Positions 1 to 7,539 of a stretch of DNA of 13,656 bases are shown one piece after another. Made by a program: the position numbers and the translations under genes. The stretch's first letter is position 1; each line of letters starts with the position of its first letter. Below the pieces are notes generated by a model. That model worked only from the letters and a program-made list of their open reading frames with translations. It made no database searches and was not told the DNA's origin. The stretch is from Lyophyllum atratum (Eukaryota; Basidiomycota; Agaricomycetes; Agaricales; Lyophyllaceae): positions 1-13,656 of the forward strand of contig JACGCN010000147.1 in the NCBI GenBank assembly GCA_014905825.1, in the 5' to 3' direction.

Positions 1-440
1 AGTGTTACCCCATCCATCTTCGAAGTATACTAATCCTTCGTCGCTGTAGAAGTACTGTGGATGTTCAGATCTTCGATCTTTCTGTGTCCGCATGGCTTTG
101 AGTACTTTGGAGAAGTGTACATCCTTCTGGTACGCGGTTCTCCACTTATCGATCTCGGTTTGTTCCAAACTGATCATTACACTGTAGGTCTTACAAGTAT
201 CGTATGGAATCTCGATGTCTAAGCTCTCTTCTCCAGTGATCAAGATATTTGTAGTCAGGTGCGATTCTTCGTGAGTAGTTTCTTCCTCTGAGTTCACGTA
301 ATTTGTTGCCACGGTAAGTAGCTTCTGTTCGAATTTCGGTCCTAGTTCTTCATACATATCCTTTAAAGGGTCTTCTATGTCTTTAAGGTTTAGGCTTTCT
401 GTAGCGTCAACCTTCGGTCCCTCCTGAATAGGAATTCGTC
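1..440 (-). CDS. Pol tether between RNase H and integrase, partial
   Basis: The minus-strand frame that carries the RNase H end (VDPISRLRRRIPIQEGP) stays open without a stop from about 876 to the window edge, 291 codons in all. The last 145 or so form this tether, with LKDIEDPLKDMYEELGPKFE, HLTTNILITGEESLDIEIPY and FYSDEGLVYFEDGWGNT. It has no start codon of its own. In Ty3/Gypsy Pol this tether leads to the HHCC zinc domain of integrase, and the closing GLVYFEDGWGNT is like the strand just before that domain. Integrase itself would lie to the left of this window. Confidence 0.8.
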
Positions 441-1288
441 GTCGGAGTCTTGATATCGGATCGACGTTCGAGTGGACTCGTCCGGCACGGTGCACTATTT
501 TCATGTTTGGGAATGCTGAGAATACTAATCCCCAAGTTAACAGCCGTCTGTTCACGTTTTGAAACGTTTTGCTCCAAGTTAAAGCGGCATGGTCCGTGAT
601 CGCGAATATTCGCTCTCCCTCAAGGTAAGGTTGAAACTTAATTAATCCTTCCTTCAGTGCTAAAGCTTCGCGTTCTGTAGGTGAGTAATTACGCTCGGCT
701 GATTGCAAAACTCTTGACCAATATGCAATCACGCGTTCCGTGTAGACCGTCGTATCCTCGAAGCTCTCCCCCCAGCGAATATTTGTGGGCACGTCGCTAT
801 TCTCCTTTGCTAACGATACTACTAGGTCAGGGACTGCTTCATTATTCCGGTAAGCCTTTTCTAGGCGTTCATATTTTCGTTCCCCTTAAATCTCTGATTT
901 TGATCAGCTGTACCTGTTGCAGAATCGCGGCTAGGCCGAAGTCGCATGCATCCGAATAAACGCGATACGGTAATCCGGGCATGGCATGTGCTCGAACTGG
1001 CGCTTGTGTTAGAACTTGTTTACATAACTCGTAAGCCTCGCGCTCCTCCTCACCCCATTTCCACTTACTCCCTTTCTTTAGAAGTTGGAATAGCGGGTGC
1101 GCGATCCAAGCATAAAACGGTACGTAACCTGAAAAATACACCATCATCCCTAAAAACATCTGCAAGGTGCGAACATCTTTTGGTTCTTCTAGATCTACTA
1201 TTGCTTTAACCTTTTTTTGTGGGTTGATAATCCTAGTCGCGATACCTTTTGCCCAAGAAGTAGTAAGGATTGATAGCCAAAATGACAT
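440..1288 (-). pseudogene. RT thumb/connection and RNase H domain
   Basis: The frame 1288-869 gives RIINPQKKVKAIVDLEEPKD, RTLQMFLGMMVYFSGYVPF and WGEEEREAYELCKQVL, the RT connection of Gypsy elements, and enters RNase H at YRVYSDACDFGLAAILQQ. The frame breaks near 874-877 (one extra, or two missing, A/T) and then continues open as YERLEKAYRNNEAVPDL, YWSRVLQSAERNYSPTEREA, TDHAALTWSK and FPNMKIVHRAGRVHSNVD. Catalytic acids are Asp in YSDAC (950-952), Glu in EREALA (667-669) and Asp in TDHAAL (592-594), the expected D-E-D set. RNase H degrades the RNA template during reverse transcription. Confidence 0.92.
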
Positions 1289-1790
1289 TTTACAGGGGAT
1301 AGCGTAATTTTGGATGCTGTAATAGCCTCCAAGACTTGGTCGATGTGTTTTAGGTGCTCCTCGAAGGTGCGTGAGAAGATTACAATGTCATCGATGTAGA
1401 CTAATGCAAAAATCCACAGAAATGGAGCGAGTACTCCCTGCATTACTCGTTGGAATACGGCAGGTCCGTTCCGGAATCCGAATGGCATCCGGTTGAAGTG
1501 AAATAACCCTCGATGAGTTCTGAATGCTAATTTCTCCTTGTCTTGGGGATCTATGGTGAGTTGTGTGAATCCTGCCAAGGCATCCAATGTTGATAAATAT
1601 TGCTTCCCGCTAATGTCTGCAGAATGTCTTCCTGTCTCGGTAACGGAAATTCATCGGGGATTACTGCTTCGTTCAACCGTCGCAGATCGATTACCATTCG
1701 AGGTTTTGTATTCCTGTATACTATGAATACCGGAGCTGCCCATGGACTCTTTGATGGTTCGATAACTCCGAGACTAATCCAAGCATCCAT
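1210..1790 (-). pseudogene. Reverse transcriptase domain (YIDD), frameshifted
   Basis: This RNA-directed DNA polymerase copies the element RNA. The frame 1790-1590 carries the fingers, with GVIEPSKSPWAAPVFIV and KPRMVIDLRRLNEAVIPDEF, followed by PLPRQEDILQTLAGS. A one-base loss near 1590 (TATTCAACA to TATCAACA) shifts it to the frame 1587-1198, with DALAGFTQLTIDPQDKEKLA, FRTHRGLFHFNRMPFGF and NGPAVFQRVMQGVL. The catalytic box ALVYIDDIVIFS has its YIDD at 1387-1398. A second break falls in an A7 run near 1210, where eight A would keep the frame into the RT thumb and RNase H. Catalytic Asp residues are intact. Confidence 0.93.
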
Positions 1791-2640
1791 TTGTTTGTCG
1801 ATGATTTCTCGATTGGCAGGAGATGTAGCGAATGGCGGTATCGAGATAGGTTTTGTTCCTGGTATCAGTGGTACCCTAACTAGTGTATCGAAATTCCCTA
1901 TTTACCATTCAACCCGAAATACCTCTTTATTGCGAAGTAAATCTTCGTTAGAGATGCTTCTGTTCAATCGTGAGTTCTTAGAAAGGTCAACTTCTCTAAG
2001 TAGTTGCTCAGTATCAATCGAATCTTCAGGGGTTTCTGCTGTCTTAGGTCCTCCTTGTACAGGTGGTTCGCTAATGGTCATCCTTGATTCCGATTCCTAA
2101 AGACGGGTTGATCGAAGTGTCGACCTCGCTCCTTGCCGTTTGTGTAACTCCTAACCCTAATTTCGGGTCCTGTCCTATAAGGTTCCTAATTAGATTTGCG
2201 TGACTAATCATTTTTTCCCTGTCTCTTCGCTCGTATGTTCTAACCGTTCTAGCCAAGTAGTAGGATCCTGCGCGACTCCAAGAGTTTGTCCAGCGGCATA
2301 GTGATCGGAAATGTAGAGAAATTTGAGATGTGTAATGAAGGTTTATCACGTGATGTTACGTATCAGGCGATCCGTAAGTATCGTCAATGTTCTTATTCGT
2401 GGACATGGACCGTTCGACGAATATGTATCACTTTTGAAGGGATAACTAACGTATACGAGACTTCCTTTGATACCCTGGTAAATGGTACTGGTGAGTCGAC
2501 CTAACTTCCGATCTCTAGATTTTATCAGATCTCGCTTCTTTTAAGCTGCGCGTCTCGATGAGCTTCGCCCGCGAGATTTTAGTTGGGAAGTCAGGAAAGC
2601 TCTAATCTTGAAGGTGGCCATTTTCGTCTTTATACCCAGG
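1791..2640 (-). pseudogene. Protease-RT linker and RT N-terminal region, decayed
   Basis: Only patches are readable. The frame 2349-2071 includes REKMISHANLIRNLIGQDP, the usual type of low-complexity linker between protease and RT in this group. From 2060 to 1800 a good frame includes DSIDTEQLLREVDLSKNS, EDLLRNKEVFRVEW, then a stop TAA at 1902-1904, then IGNFDTLVRVPLIPGTKP and SPANREIIDKQMDAW, which lead into the RT fingers. The TAA differs by one base from AAA (Lys). Between 2350 and 2640 the frames are too disturbed to follow. Assignment is by collinearity with fungal Gypsy polyproteins. Confidence 0.65.
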
Positions 2641-3129
2641 CTGTGATATTTGTACCTCCATAGTACGTTTCGACGATCCGAATGATACTCTGGTTTCACC
2701 ATTATCTCTTATAATAGAGAGTGAATATTGATCGCGAAGTCGTTCCTAAATAAGTGGTGTCGTCATTCCCTTTACACGTATGCTTCACGTTCAATTTTAC
2801 AGGCCCTTCTTCGGTTCGAAAATTAAATCTAAAACGACATATCCGGTTATCGTGGTTTCCCTGTCACCTGTATGAGTTTAATTCTTTGCCTGTCGTATTT
2901 AGGGGTTTCGACATATTCTCGAGTTCTCTGTGAAATTAAGGTTATATCGGATCCGGAGGTCTATAATAACTGGTATGGAATCCGTCCTTCGGTCATTAAT
3001 TGTCGCTGAGGCTTCTATAGCTTTAGCTCCTAAAAATGAACATCCGGGTGGTCGCGCCATCAGTTTTTTCAAGGAGATCATCCTGTCTTCGTCATTCACA
3101 GCCTCAGTCTGGGTAAGTTGATCTTTCAA
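2640..3129 (-). pseudogene. Retropepsin (aspartic protease) of the retroelement, broken at the active site
   Basis: The protease matures the Gag-Pol polyprotein. The frame 3129-2899 contains GCSFLGAKAIEASATIND and TDSIPVIID, the strand leading into the active-site loop. The catalytic Asp is the last residue of PVIID. Directly after it the frame shifts: GACCTCC stands where GACTCC would give the D-S-G triad, and in the +1 frame the sequence reads SGSDITLIS, a textbook retropepsin continuation. Further on, several more indels precede a likely flap-end PLILG motif (about 2760-2740) and IIRDNGETRVSF. The extra C is at about 2956-2961. As read, no active enzyme could be made. Confidence 0.8.
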
Positions 3130-3289
3130 GCTCTTTGACGAATCTTCGTCGTGACTTCCGATTAAGTGCAGGCTTTGTTACGACACTCTCCTTATTGGTA
3201 GTCAAGGCACGAAGAGAAGTCGAAGTATGATCTATATTTTCCCCCCCCAGTTCCTCAACGCGATCTTCTTTAGCATCTAAGGAATACTC

Positions 3290-4176
3290 TGAAGGGGTTC
3301 GTCAAAATCCAAGTCTTCTTCGTCGTCTGATGATAATCCGTAATACAACTCATCGTAGGTTTCTTGCGCGGTCAATTCCTCATTGTTCGACTGAACTAGG
3401 TTAGCGCGTGCATTCTTGTTTCCCCTCGAGCGTATTTACATTCATAGTCCCAATGTTTACCGCTTCCACAATGACGACAAGGTCGAGCACCTTTATCCTC
3501 GGGAGTGGTACGTGGCGAAACGTTAGAATCATCCTTAGGAAATTCAGGCTTTGAAGTAGCCTTACTCCATCCAACGAGATTCGTACGTGCCGTCCTGAAA
3601 TTCTGGTAAGGAGCTCTATTATTAGAGTTATTGGCTCCCTCACGAACGTTCGATTGGTAGTTAAAATCATTTCTTTGATAACGGACCGGCGGATCCAGTT
3701 TTATCAAGGTCTCCTCGTAGTACTTTACGGCTATCTGGAATTCATCGACGTCTTCGTAGAGATGGGGACTCAACACCGTTGTCCAGTGAGCAGGTGCGGA
3801 TGCAATTACCTCGTTTATAATTTCTCTATCCGTGTAGTTATATACTAGCTCAATCAACTCCTTTTTACGAATAACATATTCGCTAGGTGTTTCTCGAGTG
3901 CATCCCGGTTCGTGATAATGCGCTTTATTCGCCTTGATCTTCTGCTTATCCATGTATGCGCGATTCATATAGTATCCAGCAATGCCATCTCGTAAAGTAC
4001 TCCAATCTACCTCCATCCTAAACCGTGTCGCTTTACTCTGACTATAGTACCATATCTCAGCCGCTCCCTTCAATCTTTGAGGTGCCGAGAGATCCCAACT
4101 GCTTGAAAATCGTATCCGACCTTTCGGAGATACTGTTAACTCTTAGAATCCATCGACTCAGTGTATCCGCGTTACC
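3290..4176 (-). pseudogene. Gag capsid-like core and CCHC zinc knuckle
   Basis: This is the structural Gag of the retroelement, which assembles particles and binds the RNA. After the 4176 frameshift the sequence reads ADTLSRWILRVNSI and then passes into a long open frame (4073-3396) with KGAAEIWYYSQSKA, WSTLRDGIAGYYMNRAYMDK and TPSEYVIRKKELIELVYNY. This helical pattern is that of retrotransposon Gag capsid domains. Near the C-terminus, 3438-3479 encode CRHCGSGKHWDYEC, a zinc knuckle of the form C-x2-C-x4-H-x4-C that binds nucleic acid. The frame shifts near 3425, where one more A in GGGGAAAC restores it. It then runs through an acidic tail (AQETYDELYYGLSSDDEEDL) to a stop near 3290. Confidence 0.88.
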
Positions 4177-4784
4177 ATCCATTCCGGGATTACATCGATT
4201 TTCAGTTTATTATCAAACTGCGGTCGCGTTCCTGCGGAATCCTTCGATCTTTGAGCGTCTTCATCATTCCTTCCGGATTTCTTGGGATTTTTATGACCAT
4301 GCGGTTTTTCTAGGATGCCCTCGTCTAGGTCCATCTGCATCACTTTCGTCGCTGTCAGATGAGCTCGGGTCTGGGTCACCATCGCCTCGAGTTCGCCTCA
4401 TGTACTTCTCATCACGCGAGTCCTTTTCATCTCGATTTTTCTCGGTTCATGGTTTCTGTCTCTGTCAGGTGAGTCTCGATTAGGTTTCTCCTCTCTTCGT
4501 TCTTCTTTAGACGGGAACATTTCATGCATCCTTCTTGACGTTGTATTCTGTGTAGGTCGTACAAAAATAGACGCGTTTTGGTTCCGAAATAACCTCGTGG
4601 TCGGATGCGTGGACCGTCGATCTTGATCAATTCTCGAAATACTCCCGGGATCTTGATCATCACGAGCCTCGTTTTGATATTCGGCTTGGCGATCCGGTCT
4701 TATCTCCTTCGTGACCTCGTTATTATCAATCTGGTAAGTTCCTTGCACTTCCGTATTTTCTTTCTTCTGGAGGAGAGAAATCAT
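4158..4784 (-). pseudogene. Gag middle region, charged and frameshifted
   Basis: Two open stretches (4784-4398 and 4382-4158) encode very charged sequence rich in Arg, Asp, Glu and Asn, such as EERREEKPNRDSPDRDRNHE, which is probably disordered. The second stretch ends in FDNKLKIDVIPEW, after which the frame shifts near 4176. Adding one G there (TGGATGG to TGGGATGG) joins it to the capsid-like domain that follows. It has no catalytic motif. It is placed in Gag because it lies between the Gag start and the capsid core on the same strand. Confidence 0.65.
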
Positions 4785-5695
4785 GATGATCCGATAAAAA
4801 TGCTAGAAAGTTCTCGACGTCTCGTCGATAGCACGCGCCAAGGATTTCGAAGTCATTGGTCGACCAAAACTCGTTCGCCTTTCCACTCGGTCCCCATTTT
4901 GGAATAGGAGGGATACCTTCTCCTGATATTATGAGTGAGTCCCTAGCCTTGTTTCTTAATAGGTCAAGATGACTACTTAATTCCGTTAAGATCTCTCTTT
5001 TACTGATACTAGTATTCCATATTCATCATCATACCTTCGTACTGATGTTAATAAGGTTCTTAGTAAAGATATTCTTCAACGAAAAACTTCCCGCATCTCC
5101 TTCCGTCCGAGCGGGTCGTGGTTTCTCAACATGTAAGTCCTTTCTTAATACAGCATCTCCAAACATTAAAGCTGATTCCCACCTTTCCTTTATCCTTATA
5201 GCCTGATCGCTGCGCTTCGCAAAAAAAGATGAAACATGCAAACATGCTAGGAATTCGACGGTGAAATCGACGATCAATTTTGGATCAATGTCCTGGTATG
5301 GAACTGGGTTACCAATGGTGGTCAAAGGTTCGTTAAAATTAATTCCTTTAAGTTTAGAAGTAGATCCCTTCTGATCTGTCGCGTTCCCCCTGGTTCTTCG
5401 AGGTGCGGTGGCATTTCCCGATACGGTCGCGCTGAGGAAACCGAAGATGTCGAGGGAGGCAGCGGGGATCGTGTCGTCCGGTTAGGCGAGAATTGTTCCG
5501 GTGCGAATCCTTCAAGCATGTCTTCTTCGATTGCAATTCTTCCGTGATTACTTGGCCCAGGTTTGATAGATTCGACGTGTTCGTTACCGAAAATGGTTGG
5601 TTACCGACAATGGGTTGATTGGCAACGACTAAGGCGGCATCCAGTTGAGAGTTCTTCGAATTATTAGTTTTACGAGTCTTCCCTTTACCAGCCAT
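4784..5695 (-). pseudogene. Gag N-terminal region of the retroelement, frameshifted
   Basis: The Gag reading frame starts at the ATG 5693-5695 (MAGKGKTRKTNNSKN), a basic start 78 bp inside the LTR. The first frame is meaningful to about 5525. It resumes in a second frame from MLEGFAPEQFSPN (start 5519), in a third from about 5430 (VSGNATAPRRTRGN), and in the frame 5325-5029 with VPYQDIDPKLIVDFTVEFL and WESALMFGD. The breaks near 5525 and 5430 are each mended by one extra G in a GG context. Between 5029 and 4784 the frame is mixed, with a readable stretch near 4805-4875 (EFWSTNDFEILG, YRRDVENFLAF). Ty3/Gypsy Gag N-termini are poorly conserved, so this region is assigned by position and continuity. 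Confidence 0.7.
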
Positions 5696-5755
5696 AGTAT
5701 TGAATGAGTAAACTGACGAAGTGAAACGATTCTGTTTAAACTTGTAAGACTAGTT

Positions 5756-5772
5756 CTGGGTGTGTCCCACCA
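5756..5772 (-). other. Primer-binding-site-like sequence of the retroelement
   Basis: Read on the minus strand, the bases after the LTR end and one spacer base are TGGTGGGACACACCC. A TGG start next to the LTR is the mark of a site complementary to a tRNA 3' CCA end. The rest does not match any tRNA 3' end that I can recall with confidence, so the primer is left unassigned. No complementary stretch was seen near the predicted transcript 5' end that would suggest self-priming. Confidence 0.5.
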
Positions 5773-5953
5773 ATGTTACGGTTCGGCGTAATTTTGGTGT
5801 ATTCCTTGAATACACGCGTAAGTAGTTCTTTTAAGAAGTAAATTCGAATGTTTTACTTAGAATGGTCGTTAACGTGAGAGTTTTACGACTTAGAAGATGA
5901 GATTTGAGTGCAAATGAGTCTTAAAGTTTAAAAAGATCGAAATCACGCGTCAG

Positions 5954-6074
5954 AGATCTCGAAGGCCAGCGCGGGGCTTTGGTCTTCGGGATTTGGCTAT
6001 GAATATCAGCGCGGAGCTTTGATATTCGTAGTCTTAAGATCTATCAATAGCGCGAAGCCTTATTGTTAGGATCT
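5954..6074 (+). other. Array of three tandem hairpins with a common loop, inside the LTR
   Basis: Three inverted repeats follow each other at 40-41 nt centre spacing. Hairpin 1 pairs 5954-5968 with 5980-5994 (15 pairs, three of them G-T). Hairpin 2 pairs 5995-6008 with 6020-6033 (14 pairs, two G-T). Hairpin 3 pairs 6045-6049 with 6061-6065, and extends weakly to about 6038/6072. Each loop is exactly 11 nt and matches GCGCGRRGCYT (5969-5979, 6009-6019, 6050-6060), closed by an A-T pair. The stems differ completely in sequence while keeping their pairing. That is the pattern of a conserved structure rather than of simple sequence repeats. It lies downstream of the LTR TATA box, in the R/U5 part. 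The function is unknown. Confidence 0.8.
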
Positions 6075-6169
6075 TCTGAGGTTGATTTCAAGTTTCTAAC
6101 TTAGAATCTTATTCACACAGTGATAGTACGGGTTAAAGAAGTTATATTCGTTCCCTTGATGCTATATGC

Positions 6170-6177
6170 TATATATA
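6170..6177 (-). promoter_or_regulatory. TATA box of the LTR promoter
   Basis: On the minus strand the sequence reads GTATATATAGC, a strong TATA element about 365 bp inside the outer LTR end. It would start transcription about 25-40 bp further on (near 6130-6150) and run toward Gag, which fits the element's orientation. The start site is inferred from position alone. Confidence 0.5.
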
Positions 6178-6208
6178 CAAGTATCTAATCTACTTCTAGA
6201 ACATTCTT

Positions 6209-6236
6209 CAAGGTTCTCAAACGGTTGAGGGCCTTG
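6209..6236 (+). other. 12-bp hairpin with 4-nt loop in LTR U3
   Basis: Positions 6209-6220 pair with 6225-6236 around the loop ACGG, with no mismatch if two T-G wobble pairs are allowed. It lies about 32 bp upstream of the LTR TATA box in element orientation. It could be a DNA-binding site or a structural element; nothing in the sequence decides between these. Confidence 0.6.
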
Positions 6237-6247
6237 TAGTTGACTTC

Positions 6248-6370
6248 ACGATGATTCTCGGTACTTACCGCTGCTTCGGATGTTCGAATGCCGATGCCGT
6301 TGTTTGTTTGGCAACGACCTGTTTGCCATCAACGGTTTAGGCATCCGACGCAGCGTTCCGAGAATCTCGT
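6248..6370. repeat. Large imperfect palindrome in LTR U3
   Basis: The left arm holds GATTCTCGG (6253-6261) and GCTGCTTCGGATG (6270-6282). The right arm holds their reverse complements in the expected order, CATCCGACGCAGC (6342-6354, one mismatch) and CCGAGAATC (6358-6366). A further inner arm, CCGTTG at 6297-6302, matches CAACGG at 6330-6335, and a smaller hairpin CGTTG/CAACG is nested at 6298-6316. The whole could extrude as a cruciform of about 120 bp, or could be a cluster of paired binding sites upstream of the LTR promoter. Confidence 0.65.
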
Positions 6371-6536
6371 TCGTAGATCCGTTGAACTTTATTAAAATAG
6401 AATCATATCAGTTGAATGATATGTATGTAGCGTGAGTGAGACTTTACTACAGGTAAATGGTAATCAAAGGTAAAAGAAAAAAGATAATCGATGTTAGTTA
6501 AGAGAGACCGAGTAAATATAGCGATGTACTACAACA

Positions 6537-7193
6537 CCTGACTTCTCTTTGCATGGCCCTGGAAAAACATATGCAGATGTCTGGACTTGCCACCTTCAAA
6601 AATGCTGGCCGTCATTCAGCCTGAGACCCCAGGGCAGAGCAAACTTCCTGCTACAGTCAGGGAACTTGCAATTATTTCCGATTGTGTTGGTGACCAGCCA
6701 CTCAGTGTACTCAATGGGACAGAAGCCACAAGAGAAACTGTATCAAATGCTCTAGAGGATCATACCTGGTGCATTTATCTTGTCATGGAATCCAAGATCT
6801 AAATAATCCAGCACAGAGTGGGCTGGCTCTCCATGATGGCATGCTAAGCCTCCTGGATCTTGTCAAGAAACCTCTTCCTCAAGCAAGCTTTGCATTCCTC
6901 TCTGCCTGTCAAACGGCCTCTGGAGACTATATTCAACCAGATGAAGCCGTCCATCTTGCAGCTGGATTATTATTTGCAGGCTTCAACAGTATAATTGGCA
7001 CTATGTGGTCAATCAAAGATGACGATGCGCGCAGGTGGCCAAGAAAGTCTATGAACATTTATTTAAAGACGGGAAGGAGCCTGAAGTCTTGCAAAGTGCA
7101 CATGCCCTACATATTGCGGTTCAGGATCTTCGATCTCGTTACGGAAACACCTCTTTCAGCTCTTGGGTTCCTTATATCCACATCGGCTTGTAG
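6537..7193 (+). pseudogene. CHAT-domain (caspase-like) protein, C-terminal fragment cut by an LTR
   Basis: CHAT domains are caspase-fold peptidase-like domains, often after TPR repeats, and are abundant in mushroom genomes. Coding sequence starts right at the LTR edge as LTSLCMALEKHMQMSGLATF. It shifts near 6600 to MLAVIQPETPGQSKLPATV and ISDCVGDQPLSVL, shifts again near 6770 (TGGTG for TGGGTG) to VHLSCHGIQDLNNPAQSGL, and continues LPQASFAFLSACQTASGDY and GFNSIIGTMWSIKDDDA. A shift near 7030 leads to VAKKVYEHLFKDGKEPEVL and the natural end SSWVPYIHIGL, stop 7191-7193. The His (6784-6786) and Cys (6907-6909) of the dyad are present, 41 codons apart. The N-terminus, including any TPRs, should lie beyond the retroelement. 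Confidence 0.88.
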
Positions 7194-7267
7194 TTGATCT
7201 CCCTATCCCCTGTAATTATATCACGTAGTAAGTTAGTATACCTGTATGTAAAAACGAGTTTTTGAAC

Positions 7268-7387
7268 ATGTCCACGAAAGACTCGTCCATTGTCGTGGAC
7301 GCCGCCTGCGCTAACGACGAGCACCGAACAGTCACAAACACGAATAGTTCGTCCACAGAGGACCCAAACGATCATCAGTTGGGCTGA
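7268..7387 (+). CDS. Short unknown reading frame (39 aa), probably a remnant
   Basis: An ATG at 7268 opens MSTKDSSIVVDAACANDEHR and closes at a TGA (7385-7387). It is rich in Ser, Asn, Thr and Asp and has no motif that I recognise. It starts 75 bp after the end of the CHAT fragment. Acidic and polar reading continues in other frames downstream to 8002, so this may be the first piece of a decayed gene rather than a real small gene. Confidence 0.25.
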   Translation: MSTKDSSIVVDAACANDEHRTVTNTNSSSTEDPNDHQLG

Positions 7388-7539
7388 TAATCCGGCCTTC
7401 GAGAGAAAACATCCAAGTCCGTCATAGTCCCATCCACGTGGTCTCGAAAACACCCACATCACGAATCCCCCATTTCCATGCGAGAGTGATGGGAAGACGC
7501 CGAGATGAACCTACAAACAGGTACTTATATGTTCGAATT

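Larger units (their letters stand above)
1..6536 (-). mobile_element. Ty3/Gypsy LTR retrotransposon, 5' portion, minus strand
   Basis: The element reads right to left: LTR, leader, Gag with capsid core and CCHC knuckle, retropepsin, reverse transcriptase, RNase H. This protease-RT-RNase H order is that of Ty3/Gypsy (Metaviridae) elements. The RNase H is followed by an open tether to the window edge, so integrase and the 3' LTR are missing from view rather than lost. The coding frame is interrupted at many points, for example near 877, 1210, 1590, 2958, 3425, 4176, 5430 and 5525, and by a nonsense codon at 1902-1904. The visible copy is non-autonomous if these breaks are real. Most breaks are one-base losses in short homopolymers, so part of the damage may be assembly error. 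The right boundary is set by the LTR end against a host CHAT gene. Confidence 0.93.
5774..6536 (-). repeat. 5' LTR of the Ty3/Gypsy element (about 763 bp)
   Basis: The sequence begins TGTTACGG at 5774 and ends ACAACA at 6536, giving TGTT...AACA ends typical of LTRs. On the inner side it is followed, after one spacer base, by a TGG-starting primer-binding-site-like sequence, and then by the Gag start 78 bp further in. On the outer side host CHAT coding sequence begins at once, so 6537-6541 (CCTGA) is the predicted 5-bp target duplication, whose partner would lie beyond the other LTR. A TATA box sits at 6170-6177 on the minus strand, dividing U3 (higher coordinates) from R/U5. No coding capacity is seen. 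The boundary is inferred from one LTR only, since the second is outside the window. Confidence 0.75.

Noticed and set aside
681..1209. Plus-strand open frames across the RNase H region
   Set aside because: They are antisense to the clear minus-strand RNase H and RT frames and contain no family motif.
1205..1215. A7 run in RT as a programmed frameshift site
   Set aside because: It falls inside the RT domain, where a programmed shift would split an enzyme; a missing A explains it more simply.
1600..2100. 166-codon plus-strand open frame
   Set aside because: It is a shadow of the RT N-terminal region on the minus strand, where recognisable Gypsy sequence is read.
3241..3249. Run of C as a possible programmed frameshift site
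   Set aside because: It lies after the Gag stop in a stretch without clear frame on either side, with no evidence of a slippery heptamer.
4025..4483. 152-codon plus-strand open frame, Ser/Leu-rich
   Set aside because: It is antisense to Gag; the minus strand has the capsid-like sequence.
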